Shown here: positions 13,074 to 19,462 of the stretch, one piece after another
Numbering within the stretch: the first letter of the stretch is position 1
How the letters are laid out: each line of letters begins with the position of its first letter
Source of the DNA: Desulfobacterales bacterium
GTDB lineage: Bacteria > Desulfobacterota > Desulfobacteria > Desulfobacterales > Desulfobacteraceae
Direction: 5' to 3'
NCBI GenBank assembly: GCA_022361135.1
Contig: JAKSBM010000388.1
Location: forward strand, 1-19,462
Length of the DNA: 19,462 bases
Notes under the pieces: generated by a model
Seen by the model: only the letters and a program-made list of their open reading frames with translations
Told to the model about the DNA's origin: nothing
The model's database searches: none
Translations under genes and position numbers: made by a program

Positions 13074-14096
13074 ATGATCAAACGCCATACCCGCTTCCTC
13101 ATGTTCAGCCTTTTGGGTCTATTGGCCTGTTCGGCTGTTTTTTGCATGGGCAGCGGGTCCTGCGAGATTCCCATGGCCCGTGTGGCCGCGGTGATCTCTT
13201 CCACTGTCGCGGGCATCCCCGGCCCTGACACCCTTTCCCCCCTGGAACGGACCATTGTCTGGGAAATTCGGTTGCCCCGGCTTTTGGTGGCCCTGGCCAC
13301 GGGGATCTGTCTGGCGGTTTCCGGGGCGGTTTTCCAGGGCTGTTTTCGCAACCCCCTGGTGGAGCCCTATATTCTGGGGATTTCCTCTGGAGCCGCTTTT
13401 GGTGCGGCCCTGGGCATTGTCTTCCCCGCTTTTTTCATGTCGGTACAGATCCTGGCCTTTGGCTTTGGGGGACTGGCCGTGGCCCTGTCATGGTCCATGG
13501 CCCGGACCCGGGGGGAAACGCCCGTGGCCGCCTTGGTCCTCTCGGGGATCATCACCGGTTCCATCTTTGGTTCTTTGGTGGGGATGATTAAATATCTGGC
13601 TGCGGATACGGCACTGCGGGAGATTGTCTTCTGGCTCATGGGCGGATTCTACTATGCGGGCTGGGCCGATGCCGGACTGATGCTGCCCATTGCCGGGGGC
13701 GGGCTGGCCCTGACCTGGGCCATGGCCTGGCGGATCAATGTTCTGTCCATGGGGGATACCCAGGCCCGGAGCCTGGGTATCAACCCCGAGCCCAACAAAC
13801 TCTTTCTTATTGTCCTGGCCACCTTGATGACGGCGGCGGCGGTCTCCTGCTCCGGGGTGATTGCCTGGGTGGGGCTGATGATTCCCCATGCCGCCCGCAT
13901 GGTGGTGGGGCCGGACCATCGGGTGGTGATCCCGGTGTCGGCCCTGCTGGGGGCCCTCTATCTTCTGGCCTGCGATACCCTGGCCCGGACCTTGACCAGT
14001 GCCGAAATTCCCATTGGAATCATGACCTCCCTTGTGGGGGGCCCCTATCTCTTTTTTCTCATCCGCACCCGGGGACGCCGGGGATTAGGAGGATAA
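13074..14096 (+). CDS. FecCD/BtuC-type ABC transporter permease
   Basis: 340 residues with about ten membrane helices, full length for the family. It forms the inner-membrane channel for iron-siderophore, heme, corrinoid or similar chelate import. Seen: the early family motif WEIRLPRLLVALATGICLAV, GAVFQGCFRNPLVEPYILGI with the following SSGAAFGAALG, LVLSGIITGSIFGSL, and the coupling-helix region ARSLGI followed by CSGVIAWVGLMIPHAARMVV. AGGAG lies 9 bases before the ATG at 13074; the frame is open further upstream, but that part lies across the terminator hairpin and is not translated sensibly. It is the first gene of the operon; its stop is one base before the ATPase start. Confidence 0.93.
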   Translation: MIKRHTRFLMFSLLGLLACSAVFCMGSGSCEIPMARVAAVISSTVAGIPGPDTLSPLERTIVWEIRLPRLLVALATGICLAVSGAVFQGCFRNPLVEPYILGISSGAAFGAALGIVFPAFFMSVQILAFGFGGLAVALSWSMARTRGETPVAALVLSGIITGSIFGSLVGMIKYLAADTALREIVFWLMGGFYYAGWADAGLMLPIAGGGLALTWAMAWRINVLSMGDTQARSLGINPEPNKLFLIVLATLMTAAAVSCSGVIAWVGLMIPHAARMVVGPDHRVVIPVSALLGALYLLACDTLARTLTSAEIPIGIMTSLVGGPYLFFLIRTRGRRGLGG

Positions 14097-14097
14097 G

Positions 14098-14922
14098 ATG
14101 CTATCTGTAAAGGCCCTGTGCCATAGCTACAACGGAGAACCCGTGCTGGACCACATTGGATTTCATTTGGAGGGGGGGGAACTCTGCGGCCTGTTCGGCC
14201 CCAATGGAAGCGGTAAAACCACCCTGTTCCGTTGTTGCCTGAAATTGGAGCAGCCCGACCAGGGGGAAATCCGGCTTGGGGGGGAGAATATCAATGCCCT
14301 GTCCGTACGCCGCATGGCCCGACAGGTGGCCTATGTGCCCCAGGAGCGAGCGGTTGCCTTTGGCTATCCCGTGGGGGAAATGGTCCTCATGGGCCGAACC
14401 CCTCACATGGGCGGCTTTTTCCACCCCGGGCAACGGGATCGAAACCGGGCCGAAGCCGCCCTGGAAATGGTGGGGCTTTCCCATCTGTGGCACCGGTTCT
14501 ATGACTGCCTTTCCGGGGGACAGCAGCAATTGGTCCTCATTGCCCGGGCCATTGCCCAGGAGACCGAGATCATTTTTCTGGACGAGCCCACATCGGCCCT
14601 GGATTTCAAAAACCAGGTGGTGTTGTGGAAAATTTTACGGCGCATTGCCGACCAGGGCATGACCGTCCTGGCCTGCAGCCATGATCCCAACCATGTGGCC
14701 TGGTTCTGCGATACGGCCGTGGTTCTGGGACCGGACGGTCTTGCTGCCCGGGGGCGCCCCGATGACATCATGACCCAGGAGCTCATGGACCGGATTTACG
14801 AAGGAACCTGCCAAATGAGGACACTGGACCAGACCCCCATTGTCCTGCCCAAGGGCGTGGGCCGGTGGGGCCGGAATGCCCTTTTCACACCATACCCAAA
14901 ACAAAAGGAGAATCGCATATGA
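14098..14922 (+). CDS. ABC transporter ATPase of the FecE/BtuD type
   Basis: 274 residues. It powers the permease encoded directly upstream. Seen: Walker A GPNGSGKTT (residues 34-42), Q-loop region VAYVPQERA, signature LSGGQQQLVLIARAIA, Walker B EIIFLDEPTSALDF and the H-loop CSHDPNHV. The ATG follows the permease stop by one base, and its own TGA overlaps the next gene's start as ATGA (14919-14922), so translation is coupled along the operon. The C-terminal tail after the H-loop (about 45 residues) is variable, as usual for the family. Confidence 0.95.
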   Translation: MLSVKALCHSYNGEPVLDHIGFHLEGGELCGLFGPNGSGKTTLFRCCLKLEQPDQGEIRLGGENINALSVRRMARQVAYVPQERAVAFGYPVGEMVLMGRTPHMGGFFHPGQRDRNRAEAALEMVGLSHLWHRFYDCLSGGQQQLVLIARAIAQETEIIFLDEPTSALDFKNQVVLWKILRRIADQGMTVLACSHDPNHVAWFCDTAVVLGPDGLAARGRPDDIMTQELMDRIYEGTCQMRTLDQTPIVLPKGVGRWGRNALFTPYPKQKENRI

Positions 14923-15782
14923 AGAGACCCGTCAATGATACCGACTGGAATGAAATCTGGGGTAAAAAAATAAAGCAATGGCACCAGGGGGCAGGAAAGG
15001 CCTGCCGGGAATTCTGGGAAGATGAAACTTCCGCTGAAGTCTATGCAGAAAAACAGGCCCGTCGAAACCAGGAACGGGTGGACGAAATGCTGCCCCTGCT
15101 GAACCTGAAACCGGAATTCAAGGTATTGGACATCGGTGCCGGACCGGGGAGCCTGGCCCTGCCCATGGCGACCCGGGTGGCCGGGGTGACCACGGTGGAA
15201 CCGGCCCATGGCATGAACCAGGTCATGGCCCGGGAAATAGCCCGGCAGGGTATGGAAAACATAAGATGTGTGCAAAAGGCCTGGGAAGAAGTGGATGTGA
15301 CCCGGGATCTGGACGGGCCCTATGAAGTGGTCCTGGCCTCCATGTCCCTGGGCATGGAAGACCGCAGGGGGGCGGTGGAAAAGGTGGAGCAGGTCTGTTG
15401 CGGCCGGGTGATACTCTTCTGGCATGCCGGAATCCCGGGCTGGGAGGAAATGCCCCGGGCCCTGTGGCCCACCCTGTTCAACACCCAATACCACGGCGGC
15501 CCCAAAAGCGACCTCCTCTTCCAGGTACTTTACCAGATGGGGATCTACCCCCAGGTCCAGGTCACCCACCACCGCTTCAGTGAAATATTCCCCACCATGG
15601 ACATGGCGGTAAAATTTTACAGCCGACGTTTTCCCCTCCTCCAGGAGGAACACCTCCCCACTGTGGAGGCCTATATCCGGGAGAATTGCCGGAAGCATGA
15701 CGGTAAATGGATCATGGACTTTGACCACGCCACCATGGGCTTCAGCTGGACCGTGGAGACCAAACAAAGGAGGGCAGCATGA
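14919..15782 (+). CDS. Class I SAM-dependent methyltransferase
   Basis: 287 residues, cytoplasmic. The Rossmann-type SAM fold is shown by motif I VLDIGAGPGSLALPMA (from residue 69), the acidic strand VTTVEPAHGM, and PYEVVLASMSLGMED at the motif IV position. The N-terminus (WNEIWGKKIKQW and FWEDETSAEVYAEKQARR) and a C-terminal extension of roughly 100 residues (GGPKSDLLFQVLYQMGIYPQ onward) are not typical of generic UbiE-type enzymes and probably form the substrate site. AAAAGGAG lies 8 bases before the ATG. It overlaps both neighbours by ATGA, so it is made together with the importer. The substrate is unknown; the imported ligand, or a molecule that captures or releases it, is a reasonable guess. 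Confidence 0.85.
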   Translation: MKRPVNDTDWNEIWGKKIKQWHQGAGKACREFWEDETSAEVYAEKQARRNQERVDEMLPLLNLKPEFKVLDIGAGPGSLALPMATRVAGVTTVEPAHGMNQVMAREIARQGMENIRCVQKAWEEVDVTRDLDGPYEVVLASMSLGMEDRRGAVEKVEQVCCGRVILFWHAGIPGWEEMPRALWPTLFNTQYHGGPKSDLLFQVLYQMGIYPQVQVTHHRFSEIFPTMDMAVKFYSRRFPLLQEEHLPTVEAYIRENCRKHDGKWIMDFDHATMGFSWTVETKQRRAA

Positions 15783-17116
15783 AGCGGTGGTTTATTCCGT
15801 GGTGTGTCCCGGCCCGGCTGTTCCGGAACGGGGTAGGCCGGGGTGGATATGACTCGGAAGGGGGAGATTTTCGTCGGTTGGCCCCGGTGGCGGCCTGGAT
15901 CGGCCTGCTCCTGATTCTCCTGGCCCCTGGCATGTTTCCCCCGGCCATTGACGGGCATTGGGGGACGGGCATTGCCCGGGCCGCCACCGAAGGCCCGCAC
16001 ATGGTAACGGATTTCTGGGGTCGCCAGGTGGCCCTGCCCAAAAAAATCAATCGGGTGGTGACCATCAGCGACGGCATGATCGAAGGGGTGATGACCCGGC
16101 TGGGTGTTTCCCACACCATTGTGGGATTGGGCTCCCATTGCATCCCAAAAAGCTGGGACTATACCTACCCGTCTGTGTCCGGGCCGGAAACCACCTATGC
16201 CGGAGGCATGAACCCGGTGACCCATCTCAATCCGAAATTCATGGAGCTGCCCCTGGTGAGCCGAGCGGGCACGGGTATCAACTATGAAGCCGTGGTGGCC
16301 CTGGGCCCGGATCTGATTCTGTTGCGCATGGGATCCTGTTCCCTTTCTTCGGGCCGGGATGTGGCGAAAAAAAGCATGGCCCTGCTTTCTGCCCTGGGAA
16401 TTCCCGTGGTGGTATTCCAGGGGCCCAACACCTTTGACGCCCCACACCACGACACCCTGGGACGGGAAATCCGGCTTCTGGGACAGATCTTCAACCGGGA
16501 GGAAAGGGCCGAAGCCCTGGCCCGGTACCTGGATGCCCAGGTGACCCTTGTGAAGAACCGGACCCGGGATATCCCGGAAGGAGAGGAGAAATCCATACTC
16601 ATGCTGGGGCTTTCCCCCAAGGCCAGAAGCCAGGGCGGAGCCGCCCACGTCAAGGGCCGGGACACCCTGCAGACCTATTTTCTGGAAGAGGTGATCCATG
16701 CCCGCAACGCATACGGGGGCACCGGGGCCTGGAATATCCTGAACACGGAACAGCTCCTCTCCATGGACCCCGACGGGATCATCCTGGTCACGGCCTGGGG
16801 ATACCATCCCCCGTCGGAGCTTTATGATGCCCCCTACTACCAGGTGTTGTCCGGGATGCGGGCGGTGAAGAACCGAGCGGTGGCAGCCCTGCCCTGGACC
16901 CCCTGCAATTGTGAAAAGCGGCTGGAGTATCCCATTGATCTCATGGTCATGGCAACGGCCGCCTATCCCCATCGGTTTGCCGACATCGATCTGGGGGCCT
17001 GGCTCCTGGATTTTTATCAAAATGTTTACGGCGTGGATGAAACCACGGCCAAAGCCCTGCGGTCCTGCCAATGGATGGACTGGACCCTGGAAAAGGAGGC
17101 CCATGAACACAAGTGA
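15779..17116 (+). CDS. FecB/BtuF-type periplasmic substrate-binding protein
   Basis: 445 residues, longer than usual. A long positively charged N-terminus (about 33 residues) precedes a hydrophobic signal segment (about 35-53) and an ARAAT cleavage-like site near residue 68. The mature part follows the helical-backbone metal-receptor plan: VTDFWGRQVALPKKINRVVT, EGVMTRLGV with HTIVGLGSH, a central YEAVVALGPDLILLRMGSC, ALLSALGIPVVVFQGPN, and the second lobe NILNTEQLLSMDPDGIILVT. Such proteins deliver siderophores, heme, corrinoids or metal chelates to FecCD/BtuC permeases. The second half carries several Cys and His residues. Start 15779 is well supported: AAAGGAGGG lies 6 bases upstream and overlaps the preceding gene by ATGA. 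The ligand cannot be told from the sequence. Confidence 0.85.
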   Translation: MKRWFIPWCVPARLFRNGVGRGGYDSEGGDFRRLAPVAAWIGLLLILLAPGMFPPAIDGHWGTGIARAATEGPHMVTDFWGRQVALPKKINRVVTISDGMIEGVMTRLGVSHTIVGLGSHCIPKSWDYTYPSVSGPETTYAGGMNPVTHLNPKFMELPLVSRAGTGINYEAVVALGPDLILLRMGSCSLSSGRDVAKKSMALLSALGIPVVVFQGPNTFDAPHHDTLGREIRLLGQIFNREERAEALARYLDAQVTLVKNRTRDIPEGEEKSILMLGLSPKARSQGGAAHVKGRDTLQTYFLEEVIHARNAYGGTGAWNILNTEQLLSMDPDGIILVTAWGYHPPSELYDAPYYQVLSGMRAVKNRAVAALPWTPCNCEKRLEYPIDLMVMATAAYPHRFADIDLGAWLLDFYQNVYGVDETTAKALRSCQWMDWTLEKEAHEHK

Positions 17117-17753
17117 AGAACAGGACATTCAACGCCAGGCCTTTTTCAATACCCATGCCCGGGGATGGATGGATCGGTTCTACGGAGATCCCCATCGCAT
17201 GGCGGAGTATGCCCCCCGGCTCACCCGCATTGTGGAAAGCCTGGCCCTGGAACCGGATCACCGGGTGTTGGATGCGGGGTGCGGCAGCGGAGTCATGGTC
17301 CCCCTATTATTGGACCACCTCTCCCCCAGGGGCCGGGTGGTGGAAGTGGATTACGCCCAGGAGATGATCCAGGCCAACCGAGCCCTTCACAAGGACCATC
17401 GGCTGGAATTCATCTGCGCACCGGTGGATGGGCTTGACCTGCCCCGGGCCAGTTTTGATGCGGTGCTCTGCTTTGCCTGTTTCCCCCATTTCAGGGATCC
17501 CGGGGCAAGCCTGTCCCACCTGGCCGGTCTGCTCCGGCCCGGAGGGCGGCTGACCATTGCCCACCTCATGTCGTCGAAAAAGATTGCCGATCACCACGGA
17601 AAAGAAGCGGCCGTGGCCCATGACCGCCTGCCCGATCCCCGTCGGATGTCGGTTTTTATCCAGGAGGCGGGGCTGGGGGTGCTCACCTTTACCGATACCC
17701 CGGATCTCTACCTGCTCTCCCTGGAAAAACCGACCGGGGGCAAGGGGGGATGA
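17103..17753 (+). CDS. Second class I SAM-dependent methyltransferase (UbiE-like)
   Basis: 216 residues, cytoplasmic. Motif I RVLDAGCGSGVMVPLLL (residues 54-70), the acidic end of strand 2 at VVEVDYAQEM, FDAVLCFACFPHF at motif IV and LLRPGGRLTIAHL are all typical of small-molecule methyltransferases. A His pair (KIADHHGKE) follows the core, near where related enzymes bind their substrate. It is clearly different from the methyltransferase at 14919. The start at 17103 overlaps the binding-protein gene by 14 bases; GGAGG lies only three bases before the ATG, closer than usual. It is the last gene of the coupled operon. Substrate unknown. Confidence 0.86.
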   Translation: MNTSEEQDIQRQAFFNTHARGWMDRFYGDPHRMAEYAPRLTRIVESLALEPDHRVLDAGCGSGVMVPLLLDHLSPRGRVVEVDYAQEMIQANRALHKDHRLEFICAPVDGLDLPRASFDAVLCFACFPHFRDPGASLSHLAGLLRPGGRLTIAHLMSSKKIADHHGKEAAVAHDRLPDPRRMSVFIQEAGLGVLTFTDTPDLYLLSLEKPTGGKGG

Positions 17754-17779
17754 TGGGACCGGCGGGAACAGAATAAAAG

Positions 17780-17827
17780 GGGGAAGGCAGATGCGGATCC
17801 GTCCAAAGAGCAGCATCTGCCTTCCCC
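17780..17827. terminator. Perfect 15-bp inverted repeat after the transport operon
   Basis: GGGGAAGGCAGATGC (17780-17794) and GCATCTGCCTTCCCC (17813-17827) are exact complements around an 18-base loop, 26 bases after the second methyltransferase. On the plus strand it is followed by GGCGCC and an A-run rather than T; on the minus strand it is followed by CCTTTTATTC, so it looks better as a minus-strand terminator. It may still block or process the plus-strand message. Confidence 0.55.
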
Positions 17828-18110
17828 GGCGCCAAAAAAGGCAGGTTTACGATAGCAGTATTCCTCCTTTTTTGCCACCCAACCCGGATATTTCATGACG
17901 ATTTGCCCGATACCGCCCTGGAGGGCTGATATTGAAATGGGCCGGGCCCCTTTCCCATGGGGTCGGCCCGCACCGGCAAATCCATTTCGTGACCTGTCCG
18001 GCGGATATCCTGAGTCACCATGGAACCCTGGCCAACGATTTGTCTTCCCATGCTCCCCCACGTCCATTGGGCTGTGGACGGACAGGGGAAGGGCCGGGGG
18101 AAAAATCAAC

Positions 18111-18130
18111 GGCTGCCCTGTGGGGCAGCC
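18111..18130. repeat. 8-bp hairpin in the TonB-receptor leader
   Basis: GGCTGCCC (18111-18118) and GGGCAGCC (18123-18130) pair perfectly around a TGTG tetraloop, 67 bases before the receptor ATG. A T-rich stretch (TTTTCTCTTTTC) begins about 15 bases later, too far for a standard terminator. It may be part of a folded regulatory leader. Confidence 0.45.
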
Positions 18131-18197
18131 CATGCGAATGTGGAGTTTTCTCTTTTCGGAGGGGCCCATGTCCGCCTTTTAAGGAGGCATATTGCCA

Positions 18198-19462
18198 ATG
18201 AAAAAATTGTATATCTGGATGGGAATCCTGCTGGCGCTGATCTCTCCGGTGTTGTTGCAGGCAGAAAATGAACCGGAACCCGTGGATTTGGGAGAGGTGG
18301 TGGTCATGGCCTCCCAGCCCGGGGTGCAAATCAGCTTGGAAAAGACCGTCATCGCCATGGACCAATTCCAAAAACCCGGTCAGGTCGCCACCCTCACCGA
18401 TGTGCTCACGGAAATCGGCGGGGTGGATATCCAGCGGGCCACCCCCCTCATGGCAGGCCCCGGGGACGAGGTATCCATCCGGGGACTCAACGAGGGGCGC
18501 ATGGTCATCGAGATCGACGGTCGTCGCATCAACCACACCGGCCACATGGGCCGTTACATTGTGGACTGGTCCACCCTGACCCTGGACGATGTGGACCACA
18601 TCGAAATCATCCGGGGCGGCCATTCCGTGCTCCACCCCTTTGCCATCGGCGGGGTGATCAACATTGTAACCAAAAAGGGGCGGGGAAAACCCACGGGCAG
18701 CATCAGCAGCGGATATGGCCGGTATAATACCTGGAACCTTTCCGCCGCCGCCGAGGGCAGCGCCACCGATGATCTCCATTTCCATATCTCGGGCAGCCGC
18801 CAGGAAAGCGACGGCTACCTGCGGAACAATTTCCAGACCAATGAAAGCATCAACACCCGGTTGGAGATGGACCTGCCCCGGGCCGGAGCCCTGACCCTGG
18901 GGGTAAAGCATGCCCGGGTGGAATACGGGATGCCCGTGGTCAACGATCCCAATGATCCGGACCCTGCCGTGGCCGCCCTTTATGACGGATCCCATCCCGT
19001 GTTCAGTCGGGGATCCGACCAATTGCGCCATTTGAACTGGCCCCAGTTTCCAGGTGGCCCCGTGCCCATGTGGGAAAAGGAAACCACCTATCTGGACGGG
19101 ATCTTCCGCCTGCCCCTGGGACCGGGGGAAATCAAACTCCACGGCTTCATGACCGACGGGGAACGGTGGACAGATCTCTACAACAAGGCCGGGGTCTTCC
19201 AGGAGGACCAATACAGCGACGACCGCACCCAGGGGTTGATCCTGGAGTATGGAAACATGGAAGCCTGGGAGGGCCACGACATCACCCTGGGGGTGGAATA
19301 TCAGGAGCTGGGACAGCCCTCGGGCACCCGGACGATTTATCGGGTGAAATCCGCCTATGTGCAGGACACTTGGCAGGTGGACGATCAATGGACGATAACG
19401 CCCGGGATTCGGTATTACCACGTGGACAAGGCCACCTATTATTCCTGGATGGAAATGGGGTA
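18198..19462 (+). CDS. TonB-dependent outer-membrane receptor, N-terminal part
   Basis: Partial; 421 codons are visible and the frame is open to the right edge. Seen: a signal peptide (MKKLYIWMGILLALISPVLL, ending QAEN), a TonB-box-like DLGEVVVMAS (about residues 31-40), and a plug domain from about 60 to 155 with VATLTDVLTEIGGVDIQR, EVSIRGLNEGRMVIEIDGRR, IEIIRGGHSVLHPFAIGGVI and NIVTKKG, followed by the first strands of the barrel. It imports a scarce ligand across the outer membrane using TonB energy. AAGGAGG lies about 10 bases before the ATG. It follows the chelate ABC operon on the same strand, so it probably supplies that transporter. The exact ligand (siderophore, corrinoid, other metal complex) is not readable from the plug. 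Confidence 0.93.
   Translation, partial: MKKLYIWMGILLALISPVLLQAENEPEPVDLGEVVVMASQPGVQISLEKTVIAMDQFQKPGQVATLTDVLTEIGGVDIQRATPLMAGPGDEVSIRGLNEGRMVIEIDGRRINHTGHMGRYIVDWSTLTLDDVDHIEIIRGGHSVLHPFAIGGVINIVTKKGRGKPTGSISSGYGRYNTWNLSAAAEGSATDDLHFHISGSRQESDGYLRNNFQTNESINTRLEMDLPRAGALTLGVKHARVEYGMPVVNDPNDPDPAVAALYDGSHPVFSRGSDQLRHLNWPQFPGGPVPMWEKETTYLDGIFRLPLGPGEIKLHGFMTDGERWTDLYNKAGVFQEDQYSDDRTQGLILEYGNMEAWEGHDITLGVEYQELGQPSGTRTIYRVKSAYVQDTWQVDDQWTITPGIRYYHVDKATYYSWMEMG

Larger units (their letters stand above)
17754..18197. other. Structured intergenic spacer before the TonB receptor
   Basis: 444 bases without a credible gene. It contains the 15-bp inverted repeat at 17780-17827, a GC-rich hairpin GGGCCG-GG-CCCC / GGGG-T-CGGCCC at 17939-17969, and the 8-bp hairpin at 18111-18130. 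The sequence between 17850 and 18190 may be a regulatory leader of the receptor gene; I could not match it to a known riboswitch. Confidence 0.45.

Noticed and set aside
15671..17128. 485-codon minus-strand open frame
   Set aside because: It lies opposite the well-supported binding-protein and methyltransferase genes, has no recognisable domain and a composition rich in His, Gly and Pro, typical of antisense frames in GC-rich genes.
18015..19421. 468-codon minus-strand open frame at the right end
   Set aside because: Antisense shadow of the TonB receptor, whose plug motifs on the plus strand are unmistakable.

Overview
The window comes from a Gram-negative bacterium. It has an outer-membrane porin, a TonB-dependent receptor and several proteins with Sec signal peptides. 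The GC-rich coding, the gene mixture and a decayed transposase of the IS91/Y2-type C-terminal family suggest an anaerobic Desulfobacterota-like organism (for example Desulfobacterales). That assignment is an impression from gene content, not a proof. No tRNA, rRNA, CRISPR array or intact mobile element was seen.

Left part (1-7839, all minus strand): eight genes read leftwards from a good promoter near 7843-7872. In transcription order they are a porin, a small secreted DUF6305-like protein, a gamma-glutamyltransferase, an exported AstE/aspartoacylase-like zinc amidohydrolase, a TRAP-DctM-like permease, a 48-residue membrane mini-protein, a second (membrane-anchored) zinc amidohydrolase, and the N-terminal part of a PgsB/CapB-type poly-gamma-glutamate ligase running off the left edge. 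The most economical reading is one envelope system for making, trimming and/or re-importing a gamma-glutamyl polymer or conjugate. This is the best candidate for an undescribed system here. The usual partners PgsC and PgsA are not in view but could lie beyond position 1.

Middle part (7740-12106): a signalling block. A periplasmic family-3-like solute-binding protein and a histidine kinase are read rightwards, divergent from the porin operon. An RpiR/SIS-type regulator is convergent with the kinase and shares its stop-codon bases. An Rcp1-like single-domain response regulator is divergent from that regulator. These genes may sense a solute related to the left operon.

Region 12107-13073 has no intact gene. 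It holds a frameshifted transposase remnant, G-rich sequence, a TTGACA element followed by a 13-bp palindrome, and a strong intrinsic terminator that sits 20 bases before the next start codon, so the next operon looks controlled in its leader.

Right part (13074-19462, plus strand): a tightly packed, translationally coupled operon encodes a FecCD/BtuC-type permease, its ATPase, a SAM methyltransferase, a FecB/BtuF-type binding protein and a second SAM methyltransferase. After a 444-bp spacer rich in hairpins comes a TonB-dependent receptor cut by the right edge. Together they form a complete outer-to-inner membrane import route for a metal chelate, siderophore or corrinoid. The two interleaved methyltransferases have no obvious role in plain uptake.
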